The notes below the pieces were generated by a model. It ran no database searches. It was not told the origin of the DNA and saw nothing but the letters and a program-made list of their open reading frames with translations. Shown piece after piece: positions 36,992-49,090 of a stretch of 64,000 nt of DNA. Every line of letters starts with the position of its first letter. Position 1 is the first letter of the stretch. The DNA is from Magicicada septendecula. Its lineage: Eukaryota; Arthropoda; Insecta; Hemiptera; Cicadidae. The stretch lies in NCBI GenBank assembly GCA_034769895.1, contig CM068369.1, forward strand, positions 146,589,574-146,653,573, written 5' to 3'. The translations under genes were made by a program, and so were the position numbers.

Positions 36992-37319
36992 ATTAAAATA
37001 ATAAGAATAACACACTAAAAAATGACGAAATGCAAAAGGTTATAAGTCAAGAATGAAGAAATTAACGGGAGATTCTGAAAACAATTTGACGGACGTTAGA
37101 AAAATGCCTAACGGAAAAAGGTAGACAAAGTTCCCGTGAAGAGCGGTAGCAGCTAGAACCAATAGGAGGGGCGATGACATAAGGGGAGGGGCCTAAAGTA
37201 TAAAAGCCTACAACGTACAGTTGATAGACGTTGTTTAAGACCTGAAGATGTCAGTAATGACGAAAAGCTTTGTCTAAATAATAAAAACAATTATAGCAGT
37301 TTAGCAATTTTATAAAAGA
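36992..37319 (+). mobile_element. Penelope-like element 3' untranslated end, right arm
   Basis: Follows the GIY-YIG stop and ends at the 14-bp target copy (37320-37333). It contains 'agtataaaagcc' near 37198 and the hammerhead-like motif at 37241-37265. Together with 36309-36991 it forms one 5'-truncated PLE of about 1.0 kb in plus orientation. Confidence 0.8.
37241..37265 (+). ncRNA. Hammerhead-like motif at the PLE end
   Basis: cCTGAAGA, a short stem GTC/GAC around AGTAAT, then GAAA. This is the order of a hammerhead core (CUGANGA, helix II, GAAA), with one extra U before the stem. Penelope-like elements are known to carry minimal hammerhead ribozymes in their terminal repeats. Whether this copy can fold and cleave cannot be judged by eye. 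The mirror is at 35918-35942. Confidence 0.5.
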
Positions 37320-37561
37320 AAAGTATAAAATAGGTGATTTAGTCATGTATAAAACTCATCCTATGAGTAAAGCAGTTGATAGGATCACTTCGAAACTATC
37401 TTATCGATGGTGTGGCCCCTATCAAATTCGTAAGTTCATCACCCCAGTTACTGTAGCTCTGTATGAACCAATACAGAAAATTACGTTCGCAGAAGTCATT
37501 TGTCTCAAATAAAAAAATGTTTTTCGTGTCAAGATACAGAAGGAAGACTACGAGAAAGATA
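37320..37561 (+). pseudogene. pol: C-terminal piece of gypsy pol, right arm
   Basis: Inverted copy of 35620-35863, starting with the 14-bp target copy (37320-37333). It reads the same (KYKIGDLVMYKTH...) until a missing C near 37467 shifts the frame. The left-arm copy keeps the frame, so the loss happened after the duplication or is a sequencing error. Confidence 0.85.
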
Positions 37562-38127
37562 GAAAACCTAGAATACTATCTAAGTATTAAGAATAAAATA
37601 TGTTGTATAGACTTATACCGAAATAGGATAAGATTGTGTAACATCCTATACTATAGGTAACTATAAACTCAAAACCCCCTCGTACGAATACAAGCGAGGC
37701 CTGATCAACCTTAGCTAATGTCCTGCGAGAATGGTATTATACATGAGAAATCTGATGACAAGTATAATGAAGATGAAGAGAAAGAAAGAAAGAAAAATAA
37801 TCTTTAGCGCTGTAAACTAAAAGTAATTCTATTGTTCTTACAATACGGTATTATTATTAGTAAAATTACTCATGAGTATAACTCCGTAAAACGAGTGAGC
37901 AATTCAAGAAAAAACCGGTAGTAGATATAAGAATTAAAATAAGGTAGATTTACGTTTTGTGTATTTTATATAGTAGATGTAGTAGAATTTAAATGTGACA
38001 TAAGTATAAGATAATCGATTGATGAATAGAAATAAGCTGAGAGAGAGAAATTTCAGTATGAAATATAATTGTTTATTAGAATTATATTATTACACCCCCC
38101 CGTTTTTCATAGTTAAGTGCAGGAGGA

Positions 38128-39397
38128 TGTGACGATTTTAAATGTATCAAAAATCGCACAGATTAAAATTTTTTAATTTTAATATGTAAGAGTATCATAC
38201 ACCCTTACCTATACCCAGATTCCTGTATCAACTTGAAACCTTCCAGTACCAACACGCCAAGAAAAGTATTAAGTAGTAAATAATAATAATAATTACTTAA
38301 ATAATTAAAAAATGCGACTAGAGAAATAAAGAAATCCTAAGTCATAATAAAATAAACATAAAGTATTTATCTTCTAATTAATGAATAAATAATAATAGGA
38401 AAAGTACGAACTATTTTCTTAGTGCGTAAATACGCACTAGCTTACTGAGCCCTCTCCCCTAAACCGTACGCGCATTCGGCCGTAGAACGTCGCAATGAGT
38501 AGACGTGAGTTTTGGTGTTGTACACATATACGTATGTGTATGTTCTCTAGAAGCATATCCAGCGTGAAATCTTGTTATTGTGAATAATGTAGTGTCTAGA
38601 GTTTGTGAGAAAATATATAAATAAAATAGAAAAAGGTAGCCACACATCTCTTAAAAACAAAATCAAATGTAAGTGTAACATAGTTAACTACTAGACTGTG
38701 AACTACAAGAATCTGCACTAAGAAAAGTGAAATTACAACATGTGGAACTTCAAGTACACAACCTATCTTCGAGAGCTTCAAGTAAACTAAAAATCAACCC
38801 GATGTAGATACACCAAGAACAACGTACTCAACCCGTAGAAGACGACTGGAGATGTCCCAAGAATACAACAACTACCTCAGGTGATATCAAACCATAACTT
38901 TTGTAAATTTCCCCTTAATAAGAAGTAACAAAGAACTTTAAAGAACTTTCGCAATGTAATGAACAAATTATCAGATTTGTATATTTTGTAATTTTGTAAG
39001 GAGTAATAGTAACCGTAATGTATATATTGATAAATTAATAATTTGAGAAAATTGAGACCCGGATCCGTGGTATTAAAACTAACAGTTATATGAATAAATT
39101 TTGATATAACAAGAATAATATAATTAAGATCTTTGAAGCAGTAAAAGCGCTATTTACTAAAATAACTTTCTTTAAAATCAGGAATAATGTTTGGTTAATA
39201 TTTCAATAGCAATAAAGAGATGTTTTAGCTAATACCTAGTGAGTGAATAAGTTTATGCATACCTTGTCAGTTTCCTATATCATACTTGTTTTGTAATTTG
39301 TTAGTAAGAGTTTTACTAACAACGGCAGCTGGTTTAGTTTACTGGTAAATAATTAAACTAGTTCCCGATTTTTGTGTTGTCTTGCCAAGGGGCGGCA

Positions 39398-39399
<2 letters not shown>
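38128..39399 (+). mobile_element. Ty3/gypsy LTR L2, right arm
   Basis: 1272 bp, mirror image of L1. It starts TGTGACG and ends CGGCACA, is preceded by the purine tract (38119-38127) and followed by a (GT)n run (39400-39439). Like L1 it lacks the 48-bp block of L3, as expected if it is a duplicate of L1 and not a third insertion. Confidence 0.92.
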
Positions 39400-39432
<33 letters not shown>

Positions 39433-42411
39433 TGTGTGTGTGTCCCAAACAGTTCCTCTGAATCGACAGGGCAATCAAGACATGGCAATACTTCTCCACT
39501 GACGATTGCTCGCTAGTGTTGGTCTGGCTCGGTTATTTCCTTTTCCGGTAGCAACCACTTCACTTTCCGAAGTAGGGCGTTCCCCGATCCGCGTCCTGAG
39601 GAGAGTGCGCATGGAAGACTAGCAATCTTATGTGGTTATGTTATAAAAACATCATAAAATTAAAAAGTTTCCCTGATATTCATTGACGACATATTTCCAG
39701 AAGCGCACGCTCGTTTACTTAAGGTATTTGTCAATTTCCATTTAATTTACTTTGTAATGACTACCTGAAGCAGATAAGTATTTGCTTACTCTTCATTTCT
39801 GTGCGTGTTTCCGAAATTAGAGCGAATGTTATGAAAGGAAATATAAGAGCCCTGATGTTATGATAACAGTTTCACACACCGTTGCTACGTTTAATTAAAC
39901 ATGAAGGGTCACCTTTGTAAACAGATATTTGCATTGAAACAAGGAGCAGAGTCATTCCGTTTCTCTTTGGCTTTCCTTTTCTGTCAAAGTGTTACGCGCA
40001 GTGAAAATATTATTTCGTTCATTTCAACCACTTAGAACAATATTTCTTTTTATAACTTTTCTTTTTATATTTAATTTCGTGCGAGCCAGACTCACTGGTT
40101 GGATCCGTTTTGCAATCATTTCCACTTTCAGGTTCCTATTTCGGTTTATTTTCTTGTTTAGTTTACAGCATACTTCATAGACCTTTTACTTTTAGAAAAA
40201 TATGTGTTACTATTCTTAACACTAAATTTGCTTGGCATCTAATTGTCTCGCTTTTATTGTCTCGCAATTTTAAAAGACAATTTATTTCTGAATTCTTTTT
40301 ATTTGTATTGAATTTATAACTTTGTCTGTTACCAATAATTCAATTGTTAACGAAATGCATACGGATAATTAAAAAATTAAATACAGATACACACGCGGGC
40401 GCGCACACACATGTATAGATATGTATATACATATAATCTTTAAATTCCGTTTCGCCGATATTAGTTTACGACTGAAAAGAATAAACATATAGGGGAGTAT
40501 AATATGTATGTATTTGCAAGTACGGTAAATGTGCGATTTGTTTATATACTGTAAGTCATATTGTTTTTGAAAATAATTTAATGTTTTATTCACTTTTTTG
40601 CCGAAACGTCATGATTTAACAGTTAATACACGGTTTGCTTTTCTCCCATTTCCATACAATCATCATGCACAAACATTCCTATTATTTTTAATATTATTTA
40701 AACTACAAATATTAATTTTCAAACAGACCAAAAAATATTCTTTGAAGAAAATTTTCTTTAGAACGTGTTTTTGCCAGATTCTAACTCATTGAAAAAGAAT
40801 GTAATTAAAATAACTTTTTAGGTTTGAATGTATTCGTTATTACAATCTTTGAACTCCAGACCGAATCTGCAGTTGGTTTTAATTGTTTTGAGCTACGCGT
40901 GGGAAAGCTGTGAGATAAGACATGAATACATTGTCTGAGTTATCATTGTAGGTTTATACTTTTGTGACTACAACTGGAGCTGTGCTTCAAAAGAGCTCCC
41001 GTCGCAAGGAGAGAAATCACGGGTCCAAGATTCACTTGGCACAGATGCGTGTCGACTGAGTTGCCCTGGAAACGAGCACACTGGCTGTAGAACTTCCTGG
41101 AAAGTGTCCGCGCAGCGGCGTTCAGGAAGTTGCGGGTAGTCTGATTGGAAATTAGGTAATGAGCTTTGCAGGCCCAGCGCTAACCTCGGTCCATGAGAGA
41201 CTGTAACTTTCGCTTATAGGTAGGTATGGCAACAGGGTAGTGTTGAATTGAAAATATAGTGCTATGTCGAAGCTTCGGGAAGCTTATGTTGAAGAATGAA
41301 ATTTTAGTATTAAATCACGTTTGTCTTATGCATTACACCACAGATATGAAGAGGATATGTTAAAATGCATTTGTTCATTTTAAAATTTGCACAATGGTAA
41401 TATTAAATTTAATAAATAACATTAAACTCAAAGACTAATATTAAAAAAAAAAAAACATGTCCGCACACAATGGAATATTATGAAAACCCAAATATTTTGT
41501 ATGTTATATAAAATATGTGATGATGTGCCTATAGATCAATGGTTGGAGGCAGTTTATATCAAATCGATAGTGATTAAACAACTAATATTTTTCCATTTTG
41601 GCAATTTGAACTTAAAGACGAGTGAACTTAAACAACTAAATTTTCTGCCACACTAGAAGCAATAATGTACACACTAAACTGCGACCATCATGGATATTAT
41701 AATTTATTATTATGTTGAAAAAGACAAAAGGTGTTGTCACATCTCATTTTTTACAAGTTTGTACTAAATTTCAATTTTAAATCATAAGCTATCTTCAATG
41801 GAGTGCGCTGTTACAGACAAAATTCAGAATCTTTCTTCTATTGTTATTGTTATTTTCCTGAATATATTATATGCTAGTATAGGCCTACTACCTGAGCTGC
41901 AGAACTAGCTCATTATTTTGAACGAAATACATTTATTATTAAAATAGATAAATATCAGTATCAGATACTTTTTTTAATTTATCAGAAAAATTACTGACAC
42001 CTCGAATATCCTACTACGTTTTATTAAAATAACAATGGTAAATCAAACAATCATACAATAAACACTAAACCTTCAGAACAATAACTTTTTTTTTTTAGTT
42101 AATATATAAACATAATGCCTAAGTAAAAATAATTTAGTCTTGGCTTTTACGTTTATACATGTTTATATATCTAATATAATATATAGGGCTTATATCAGAT
42201 ACTTTCCATAATTTAGATGACTGATAAATATATATAAAGTTTTTGAACTGAGAACTTCATATAAGTCACTATAGTGCCTCGTCACTTCTGTACACCTCGC
42301 GCTCCTAGGGCAGTAAACTGATTCAACGCGTCACGACACGAAATAGGTGAAACGAAAAGCAGTGTTACCAGGTCAATCAAACCGCTTTTCTCCACATTTT
42401 CTTCTTTAGCA

Positions 42412-42844
42412 CTACAGTCCAACATGAGCTCTGGCTTCCAATCCCAATCGTCTCCAATTTGCCCTATCCCTTTCTATTTCAGCGTAACCCCTCACATCCA
42501 TTCTTCTTAGATCTTCCAGCACATCACCCAACCATCTTATCCTAGGTCGGCCCTCTTTCTGTTTTTATAGCCTTGGGTCCTTAGAATTTCCTTTTGCATA
42601 CGCTGATCATCCATCCTCTCTAGGTGACCTAGCCGTTATATTCGTTGAGTCTTTACGAATCTTACAATGTCCTCATGCTTCAGTAGCTCATCTCTCTCAT
42701 GGTTACTTCTTATTCTCCATTCATTGTCTTCTTTAACCGGGAGATTAACAAGTTCTACAATCTTCGTTTCAAACCTTCTTAGTGTTTCTTGTTTCTTTTT
42801 TCTTCATGTCCATGTCTCGCCTCCGTAAGTAACAACCGGTCTGA
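42412..42844 (-). pseudogene. 3' end of a decayed LINE (family E), right-arm mirror
   Basis: Mirror copy of 30331-30763 with the same stops and frame breaks. Shared lesions show that the LINE decayed before the arm was duplicated. Confidence 0.75.
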
Positions 42845-43280
42845 TAAGTATCTTGTATGTTATCTTGTATCTTGTATCTTTCCCACATAGCTACCAAAAA
42901 GTTCCTCACTGCCACAAATATGTGTGCTTTAAACAAATCATAATATTTTAAAGAATATGAGCATATTCTGAATGTTTAAAACCTATTACAAGAATAATGT
43001 GAATATTAAAATTAAATTTATTTATGATAAAAACAATTTATTAACCTGGTGAGAGATCAAGCTGAATACTTTTGAAATCCTTTTCTTGTGCTTAGTCCTT
43101 TATTAGCTTTATATTTACAGAACTTTGGAATTGTTTAATTTTTTATTCATTCTTTATTATATCTGTAGTACCGTCAATGAGAATGTTTCAAATGTCGAAA
43201 GACATTTTGTATCTTTGTTTACTTTGTACTTTGTTTGTTCTTAGTTGATCCGTGAACCCGATTCTGATTTTTATATTTTA

Positions 43281-44377
43281 CTAGCGAGTACCCGGCATGC
43301 GTTGCAATGCCACTCAAAGAAAGAAAGTGTTTGTATATATATAATATATAAAGACTTCGTTCGCGTGGTCTTCAATTTAATGCGATAATATATTTAGAAC
43401 AGAATCTATTCCATTGGGTTGCCATAGTAACCAGATCTAATAAGTTAGTTTTTTAAGACTCCAAAGGACTCCCCAGAGGATTGTATCGAAAAAAACACCT
43501 GTCCTATGTTGGTTCTCCCGTTGCGTAAAATATTTGTGCCAAGTTTGGTTGAAATCGGTCCAGTGGTTTAGGAGGAGATGTAAAAGACCCCAAAGAACCC
43601 CCAAAAGAACCCCATTGAAAAAACACCTATCCTATGTTGGTTCTCCCTTTGCGTAAAATATTTGTGCCAAGTTTGGTTGAAATCGGTCCAGTGGTTTAGG
43701 AGGAGATGTGGAAGACCCCAAAGGACCCCCCGAAGTATCATATCGAAAAAACACATATCCTATGTTGGTTCTCCCGTTGCGTAAAATATTTGTGCCAAGT
43801 TTGGTTGAAATCGGTCCAGTGGTTTAGGAGGAGATGTGGAAGACCCCAAAGAACCCCATTGAAAAAACACCTATCCTATGTTGGTTCTCCCTTTGCGTAA
43901 AATATTTGTGCCACGTTTGGTTGAAATCGGTCCAGTGGTTTAGGAGGAGATGTGAAAGACCCCAAAGGACCCCCCGAAGGATCATATCGAAAAAACACAT
44001 ATCCTATGTTGGTTCTCCCGTTGCGTAAAATATTTGTGCCAAGTTTGGTTGAAATCGGTCCAGTGGTTTAGGAGGAGATGTGGAAGACCCCAAAGGACCC
44101 CCCAAAGGACCCCATCGAAAAAACACCTACCCTATGTTGGTTCTCCCGTTGCATAAAATATTTGTGCCAAGTTTGGTTGAAATCGGTCCAGTGGTTTAGG
44201 AGGAGATGTGGAAGACCCCAAGAACCCCCCATAGGACCCCATCGAAAAAAATTCATAAACCTTCGCGGGCGTGCGCACAACAACTCACCGAAGTTTCATC
44301 GCAATCGGATGAATGGTATAGGAACGCATACGGGACAAAGAAAGAAAGAAACAAACATTCATTTTTATAGATATAGA
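43281..44377 (-). mobile_element. Non-autonomous Helitron, right-arm mirror
   Basis: Mirror of 28798-29894, of the same length (1097 bp) and with the same six minisatellite units, including the single short one. It ends CTAG at 43281-43284 on the minus strand. The copies differ at least at one base (ctatgggg in the left arm against the complement of cataggaccc in the right). Confidence 0.85.
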
Positions 44378-44511
44378 TTTTGCTGGATTAAGTTTCAAAA
44401 TTTGATTTAGTAATTTTGCTATTTCATAATTTGTAAAAAATTGAATTACTATACTGCCCATATCACATTCTACTTTTCAACTAAATATTGCGTAAATCAT
44501 ATTGATACATG

Positions 44512-44528
44512 GAAAATGTAAATACATG
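44512..44528. repeat. 17-bp insertion in the right arm
   Basis: gaaaatgtaaatacatg is present here and absent at the mirror position near 28667. It looks like an imperfect local duplication of the neighbouring 'gatacatgg'. Confidence 0.75.
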
Positions 44529-44689
44529 GATATTCGATTCTCCCTCGGGAATCTTCCTCAGGCCGCCAAACGAGACAAAAGTTATAGCTAACACACGTTT
44601 TAAAAGGGATTCAAAATTTGTAAGTCGTGTTGCAGAGACTAATTCTGTCAAATTATTACAGATACTGAGAATTTTTAACAAAGTTTCCC

Positions 44690-45221
44690 ACAACTGAATC
44701 CCCCACAGAAGTTTTACAGTTTTCTTAAAATTTTAAGTTGCATTTTAGGCCTTTGGTGTCCTCAAATTTAAAAAAAAATTTATAGTAAAAGTTATATTTG
44801 AATCTGGGTTAAAATTATTTTTAGACTAATACAGCTAGAGTTTTACATTTTGGTTAAAATTCTCTTTAATATCCAACATGGAATTTGCAATTTTATCAAA
44901 CGTTTGCCCCACTTTCCAGGCCCCGACATCCCAAAATTTAAAAAATTAACACTAAATTCATATTATGATTAAAATTCCTATTAACTTGATAACTCAAATG
45001 GACTTTCCGATGTTTTCAAACCTTCAAATTTTTGCCTCCCGCCATAGTATTTTTTAGGGGATCAATCTATAAATAATTCCTGGGTATAAGCATTGACACG
45101 AATTCCAAGGTTTACGAAAATCGGTTGATATGCATTCAAAATTTATACCGAGTCATACCCCAAATAGATACACAGATAGACATATGCCAGACAGTCGAGT
45201 TAAAACTGAGAGCTCGCTTTG
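44690..45221. repeat. Dispersed repeat R2, right-arm mirror
   Basis: Inverted copy of 27970-28510, with the same degenerate units. Confidence 0.65.
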
Positions 45222-45778
45222 CTTATTCAATTATTTATTTTTTAATTGTTATTGCAACATATTGTAGTGCCATATTATTTTTCTGGTAAGACGAAGTGAT
45301 GCAGAAGTGTGAGAACATAGTCAGTTTTAGTGATTAATTTATTTAATTTAGTGATTAATATTTAATTTATTGATTTAATTAATTTACATTTTGTGACGAC
45401 TTGAGGGCTCTACTGAATAAAAGTTAATTTTACTCTAGACACTATTAAACTTATATAATTATTAACATAAAACAGATTTTGTTATAGGCCTACGTTAAAA
45501 ATATTTTAAAATACCAGTATTTTAATTGATATAAATTTCATCAGAACTGATTTAACTTGAGAGCGTATTAAATAATTGCCTGTACCTAACGTTGTTTAAC
45601 GTAACCGAGATTAACGGTTAAACACCTGCGTGAAACCGAAGACGCGATGCTAAATATAGAGGTGTGCAAACGGGGCGTGCGCGCGCGCGTGTGCGCAACG
45701 TTCTCGCATTGATCGCATCCCAATTGAAAACGCAAAGCCCATATTGTATTTCTATTTATAGCCCAGCTGCCAACGCTC

Positions 45779-45890
45779 TGTACACTCTGCTGAAATAGTG
45801 TTTTCAATTATTTCGGTAATTGTAATGTTTTGTGTCTTCACGGACAGCCATATAACTGCGGCTGGTAAAAATAGTAACGTATGTGATTGC
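45779..45890. repeat. 112-bp dispersed repeat R3, right-arm mirror
   Basis: Inverted copy of 27301-27412. Confidence 0.85.
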
Positions 45891-45982
45891 AACCGTTTTC
45901 ACCACATAACACGATTAAAAATTGTTTTACAATTGTCGATTCGTTTATAATATTTGGTTATTACTTTTTGTAATTTTCATTG

Positions 45983-45999
45983 AAAAGTAAGGATGGCTG
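45983..45999. other. 17-bp junction filler between palindrome and gypsy pol
   Basis: aaaagtaaggatggctg matches neither the sequence left of 27209 nor the pol continuation found at 35620-35863. It could be a remnant of the 5' end of the PLE or bases added during end joining. Read as pol it adds a false tail (AAILTFQ) that uses the arm for its stop. Confidence 0.7.
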
Positions 46000-48900
46000 C
46001 TATTTTATACTTTATTAGCTTATTATTATTCTCATGATACTTCCTTGATTTCTGTAAATTAGCTCTCAGATTTGCACGAGCTTCGTTCCATATTTTTCGT
46101 ATGTTATTCCCATTCACGTCGCGGGGTAATAACTCATTGATTTTCCACTTTGTGGTTAAAGGATGGTTGGGTTTGTACTTGTACAGTAAATCAAATGGTG
46201 TTGATTTATGACCTTCGTGATACGCTGAATTGAATGCAAATTGTATCCACGAAATATTTTGATCCCAGGTTGTCTGGTCTTTAGCATGATAAGATATTAA
46301 TGCTGATTTTAAGTTACGCAAGTATCTTTCTGCTATATTTCCTTGCGGTCTGTACTCGGTCACGGTAATATGATTTATACCTAATTTAAAACACATGTCA
46401 TTAAATTCTATCGATTTAAACTGGGGTCCATTGTCAGATATTAAGCTTAAAGGAGTGCCATAGTCTTTAAATAGTTGTTCTTGTAGAATTTTAATTGTCG
46501 TAGATGCTAATGCACGACGCATAGGATACATCCACACGAATTTAGTGAATGAGTCTACACAAATTAACAGCATAGTATTTCCGGATTTAGAGCGGGGATA
46601 AGGTCCAGAATAGTCGATGTATATTTTCGAGAAGGGAGTGGTAGGTATTTCGGAGATTAATTTTCCGACTTGACTGGTTCTTGCTGGTTTGCTCAGCGCA
46701 CAAATTTCGCATTCTTTCACGAACTTTTTTATTTCACTATTCATGTTTTCCCAGTGGTATTCCTTGCGAATACGATGTATCGTTTTCCTAATTCCCATAT
46801 GAGCTCCAATTGTAGATGAATGGTAGTACTCCATTAACATGGGTTTGATTATTTCCGGGGCGATTATTCTTAATAATTTTCCGTTTGCCTTCTTAAAACA
46901 AAGTACTCTTTTACTCAAGATATATTTATCAGAGTTATTTCCTTTTTCTATTTGTTCGATTATTTTACACAATTTCGGATCTTGTTGTTGGTGATATGCT
47001 ATATCCTTAAATGCAAGGGGAAAATTAGTAATTAGTGTATTAACGATAGTGGTTTCAATATTGTCTTCTCCAGAGCTTGTATTGGGTAGGTGGAACATGC
47101 GGGATAGAGTATCGGCCACTACATTTTGAGTTCCACGAATATGTTGCACTTTGAACTTGTAGCAATTTAATCTTAACACCCATCGTCCGATGCGACCTAA
47201 TTGCTTTGGGTGATTTAATAACCATGATAAAGCTTGATTATCGGTTTCTAGTAGAAATTCTTTGTGTTCCAAAAATGGTTTGAATTTATCAAAAGCAAAT
47301 ACTACGGCTAAACATTCAAGTTCATAGGCTGAGAACTTCCTTTCTTGCTCGGTCAGTGTCCGGGATGCATAACTGATCGGGAGTCTAGTATTATTTATTT
47401 CCTGGTATATTACGGCTCCTAATGCTACACTTGAACTATCGGTCTGTACGATAAATGGTTTACTGAAATCCGCTAACTGCAATACAGGTGGGGATATAAT
47501 ACTTTCTTTAAGTGTTTCAAACGCTTCTTGATGTAGAGTAGTCCACTCGAATTTCGTTCCTTTCTTTCTTAAGGCATTCAATGGGGCTGCTATATCTGCT
47601 AAGTGGGGTATATACTTATGAAAATAATTAATCATACCTAAAAATCTAGCTATACCTTTGACTTCTCTGGGAGGTAAAAATTCTCGGATTGCGCGTGTAC
47701 GTTCGGGATCGATGGTAACCTTACCTTCGGCTGATACTATGTGACCTAAAAATGAGAATTGTTTCACTGCGAAATTAACTTTACTAGGGTTTACGGTCAG
47801 TCCGGCTTTCTTTAACCGGGATAATACTTCACGCAAGTGATCAATATGTTGATCCATTGACTCACTATATACTACTATATCGTCGAGATAATGATATACA
47901 AATTTAAATTTAACATCATGGAAAATTTTTTCTAACAGTCGGCTGCATACTGAACTTCCTTGTGATATACCGAATGGTACTCTCGTAAATTGATATAGAT
48001 TAAATGGGACAGCAAAAGCAGTTAAATGTTTTGATTCCTCAGCTAGTGGAATTTGATGGAATGCTTGGTTAAGATCCATTATGGTGAAGATTTTCGCTTT
48101 TGTAAAATAGTGAAACGCACTGTGTATGTCTGGCAGTGGTATCGATTCAAATTCTATACTCTTATTTAGTTGTCTATAATCCACGACTAGTCTATGTTTG
48201 TCAGTTCCTTTTGGTACTAGGAATGCAGGCGATGAATATGGAGACGTTGATGGTTCAATGACGTGCTGATCAAGGAGTTTGTTAATGTGGTTTCTCATGA
48301 TTTCCATCTTGGGCGGAGATAGTTTGTATGGGTGGAGTCGTATTACTTTGTTGTCACTAAGATTTATTTTATATTCAATTAAATGAGTTAATCCTAACTT
48401 GGGGGTGAGTACAGCAGAAAAATCTTTTATTAACTTTTGGATTCTTAGTCTCTCATTTCCTTTTAAATGACTTAGACTCGATTCATTAGGCTCTGAATGA
48501 ATATTTGCGGTTTCACTAACAGTGTCGTTACTTAATTCGGAGTCGAACTGATATTTTTGAGTACGATCAAATCTGAAAAAATATTGTTTTGCATATATAT
48601 CAAGGATTAAAGCAGTTTTTCTTATAAAATCCGCGCCTAATATTAAGTTCTGTCCTAACTCTTCAGCTACTAGTAGGGGAATGTACCAAGTAAAATTCTG
48701 AATTTTTAATTTCACCGTAATACTGTGAGATATCTTTAGGTTTTGTTTATTTGCGGTGGTACACTTTATGTTCACCATTTGGCTACGTTTAATCAGTTTA
48801 TGATTAGCTAATAAGGTGGCTAACTGTTTACTAATTATACTACGGGTAGATCCTGAATCAATTAAACCAAGGGTTTTCGTTGCTCCAAGGTCTATCTGTA

Positions 48901-49081
48901 CATAGGGTAGTTGGCATATACTTGTTTTACATGCACCAATAGAGTTGCACTTCTCGATAAATTTTGTTAAATAAGGATCTCTGCGTTTATTTTTACTCAT
49001 CTTTATTTGACGCATAGTATTGTTGTTACCTTTCCTTCTGGTGCTTCGGAAGACGTAGGATTTTCGGTCTTCCAGCTTCAC
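46000..49081 (-). CDS. pol: Ty3/gypsy pol: protease, RT, RNase H, integrase (C-terminus split off)
   Basis: About 1027 codons in one open frame, with an intact catalytic set. Numbered from the GTG at 49081: protease DSG (75-77); RT with MDLNQAFHQI (Asp336) and YLDD (398-401); RNase H Asp548, Glu587, Asp614 and Asp657; integrase zinc site His754, His761, Cys791, Cys794; catalytic Asp823, Asp883 and Glu918, a D-D-35-E set. It lies in the -1 frame relative to gag and has no ATG at the right place, so it is probably made as a Gag-Pol fusion by frameshifting at 49084-49090. It breaks at KYKI (46000), where a PLE inserted; its end is at 35620-35863. Absence of stops suggests a young insertion. Confidence 0.95.
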
Positions 49082-49090
49082 ATATTTTTT
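49048..49090 (-). promoter_or_regulatory. Probable -1 ribosomal frameshift signal between gag and pol
   Basis: The heptamer A AAA AAT (49090-49084, minus strand) is in the gag phase required for simultaneous slippage and lies one codon before the gag stop (49080-49078). Ten bases downstream, GGAAGAC (49073-49067) pairs perfectly with GTCTTCC (49054-49048) around a 12-nt loop. A heptamer, a short spacer and a stem are the known arrangement for -1 frameshifting, and pol is in the -1 frame. Confidence 0.75.

Larger units (their letters stand above)
36875..45982 (-). repeat. Right arm (9108 bp) of the palindrome
   Basis: Inverted copy of 27209-36308. Pairs of mirrored positions add up to 73183 at the inner edge and 73191 at the outer edge, showing only 8 bp of net length change over 9.1 kb. 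Differences seen include a 17-bp insertion (44512-44528), a lost base in the pol C-terminus (near 37467), a lost base near 38641 and a shorter (GT)n tract. The arm ends at 45982 and is followed by 17 bp of unmatched sequence and then gypsy pol. Confidence 0.95.

Noticed and set aside
45977-45999. The native C-terminus of pol (AAILTFQ)
   Set aside because: These codons come from junction filler and the edge of the palindrome arm. The true integrase end (GDLV...W.GPY) is found at 35620-35863.
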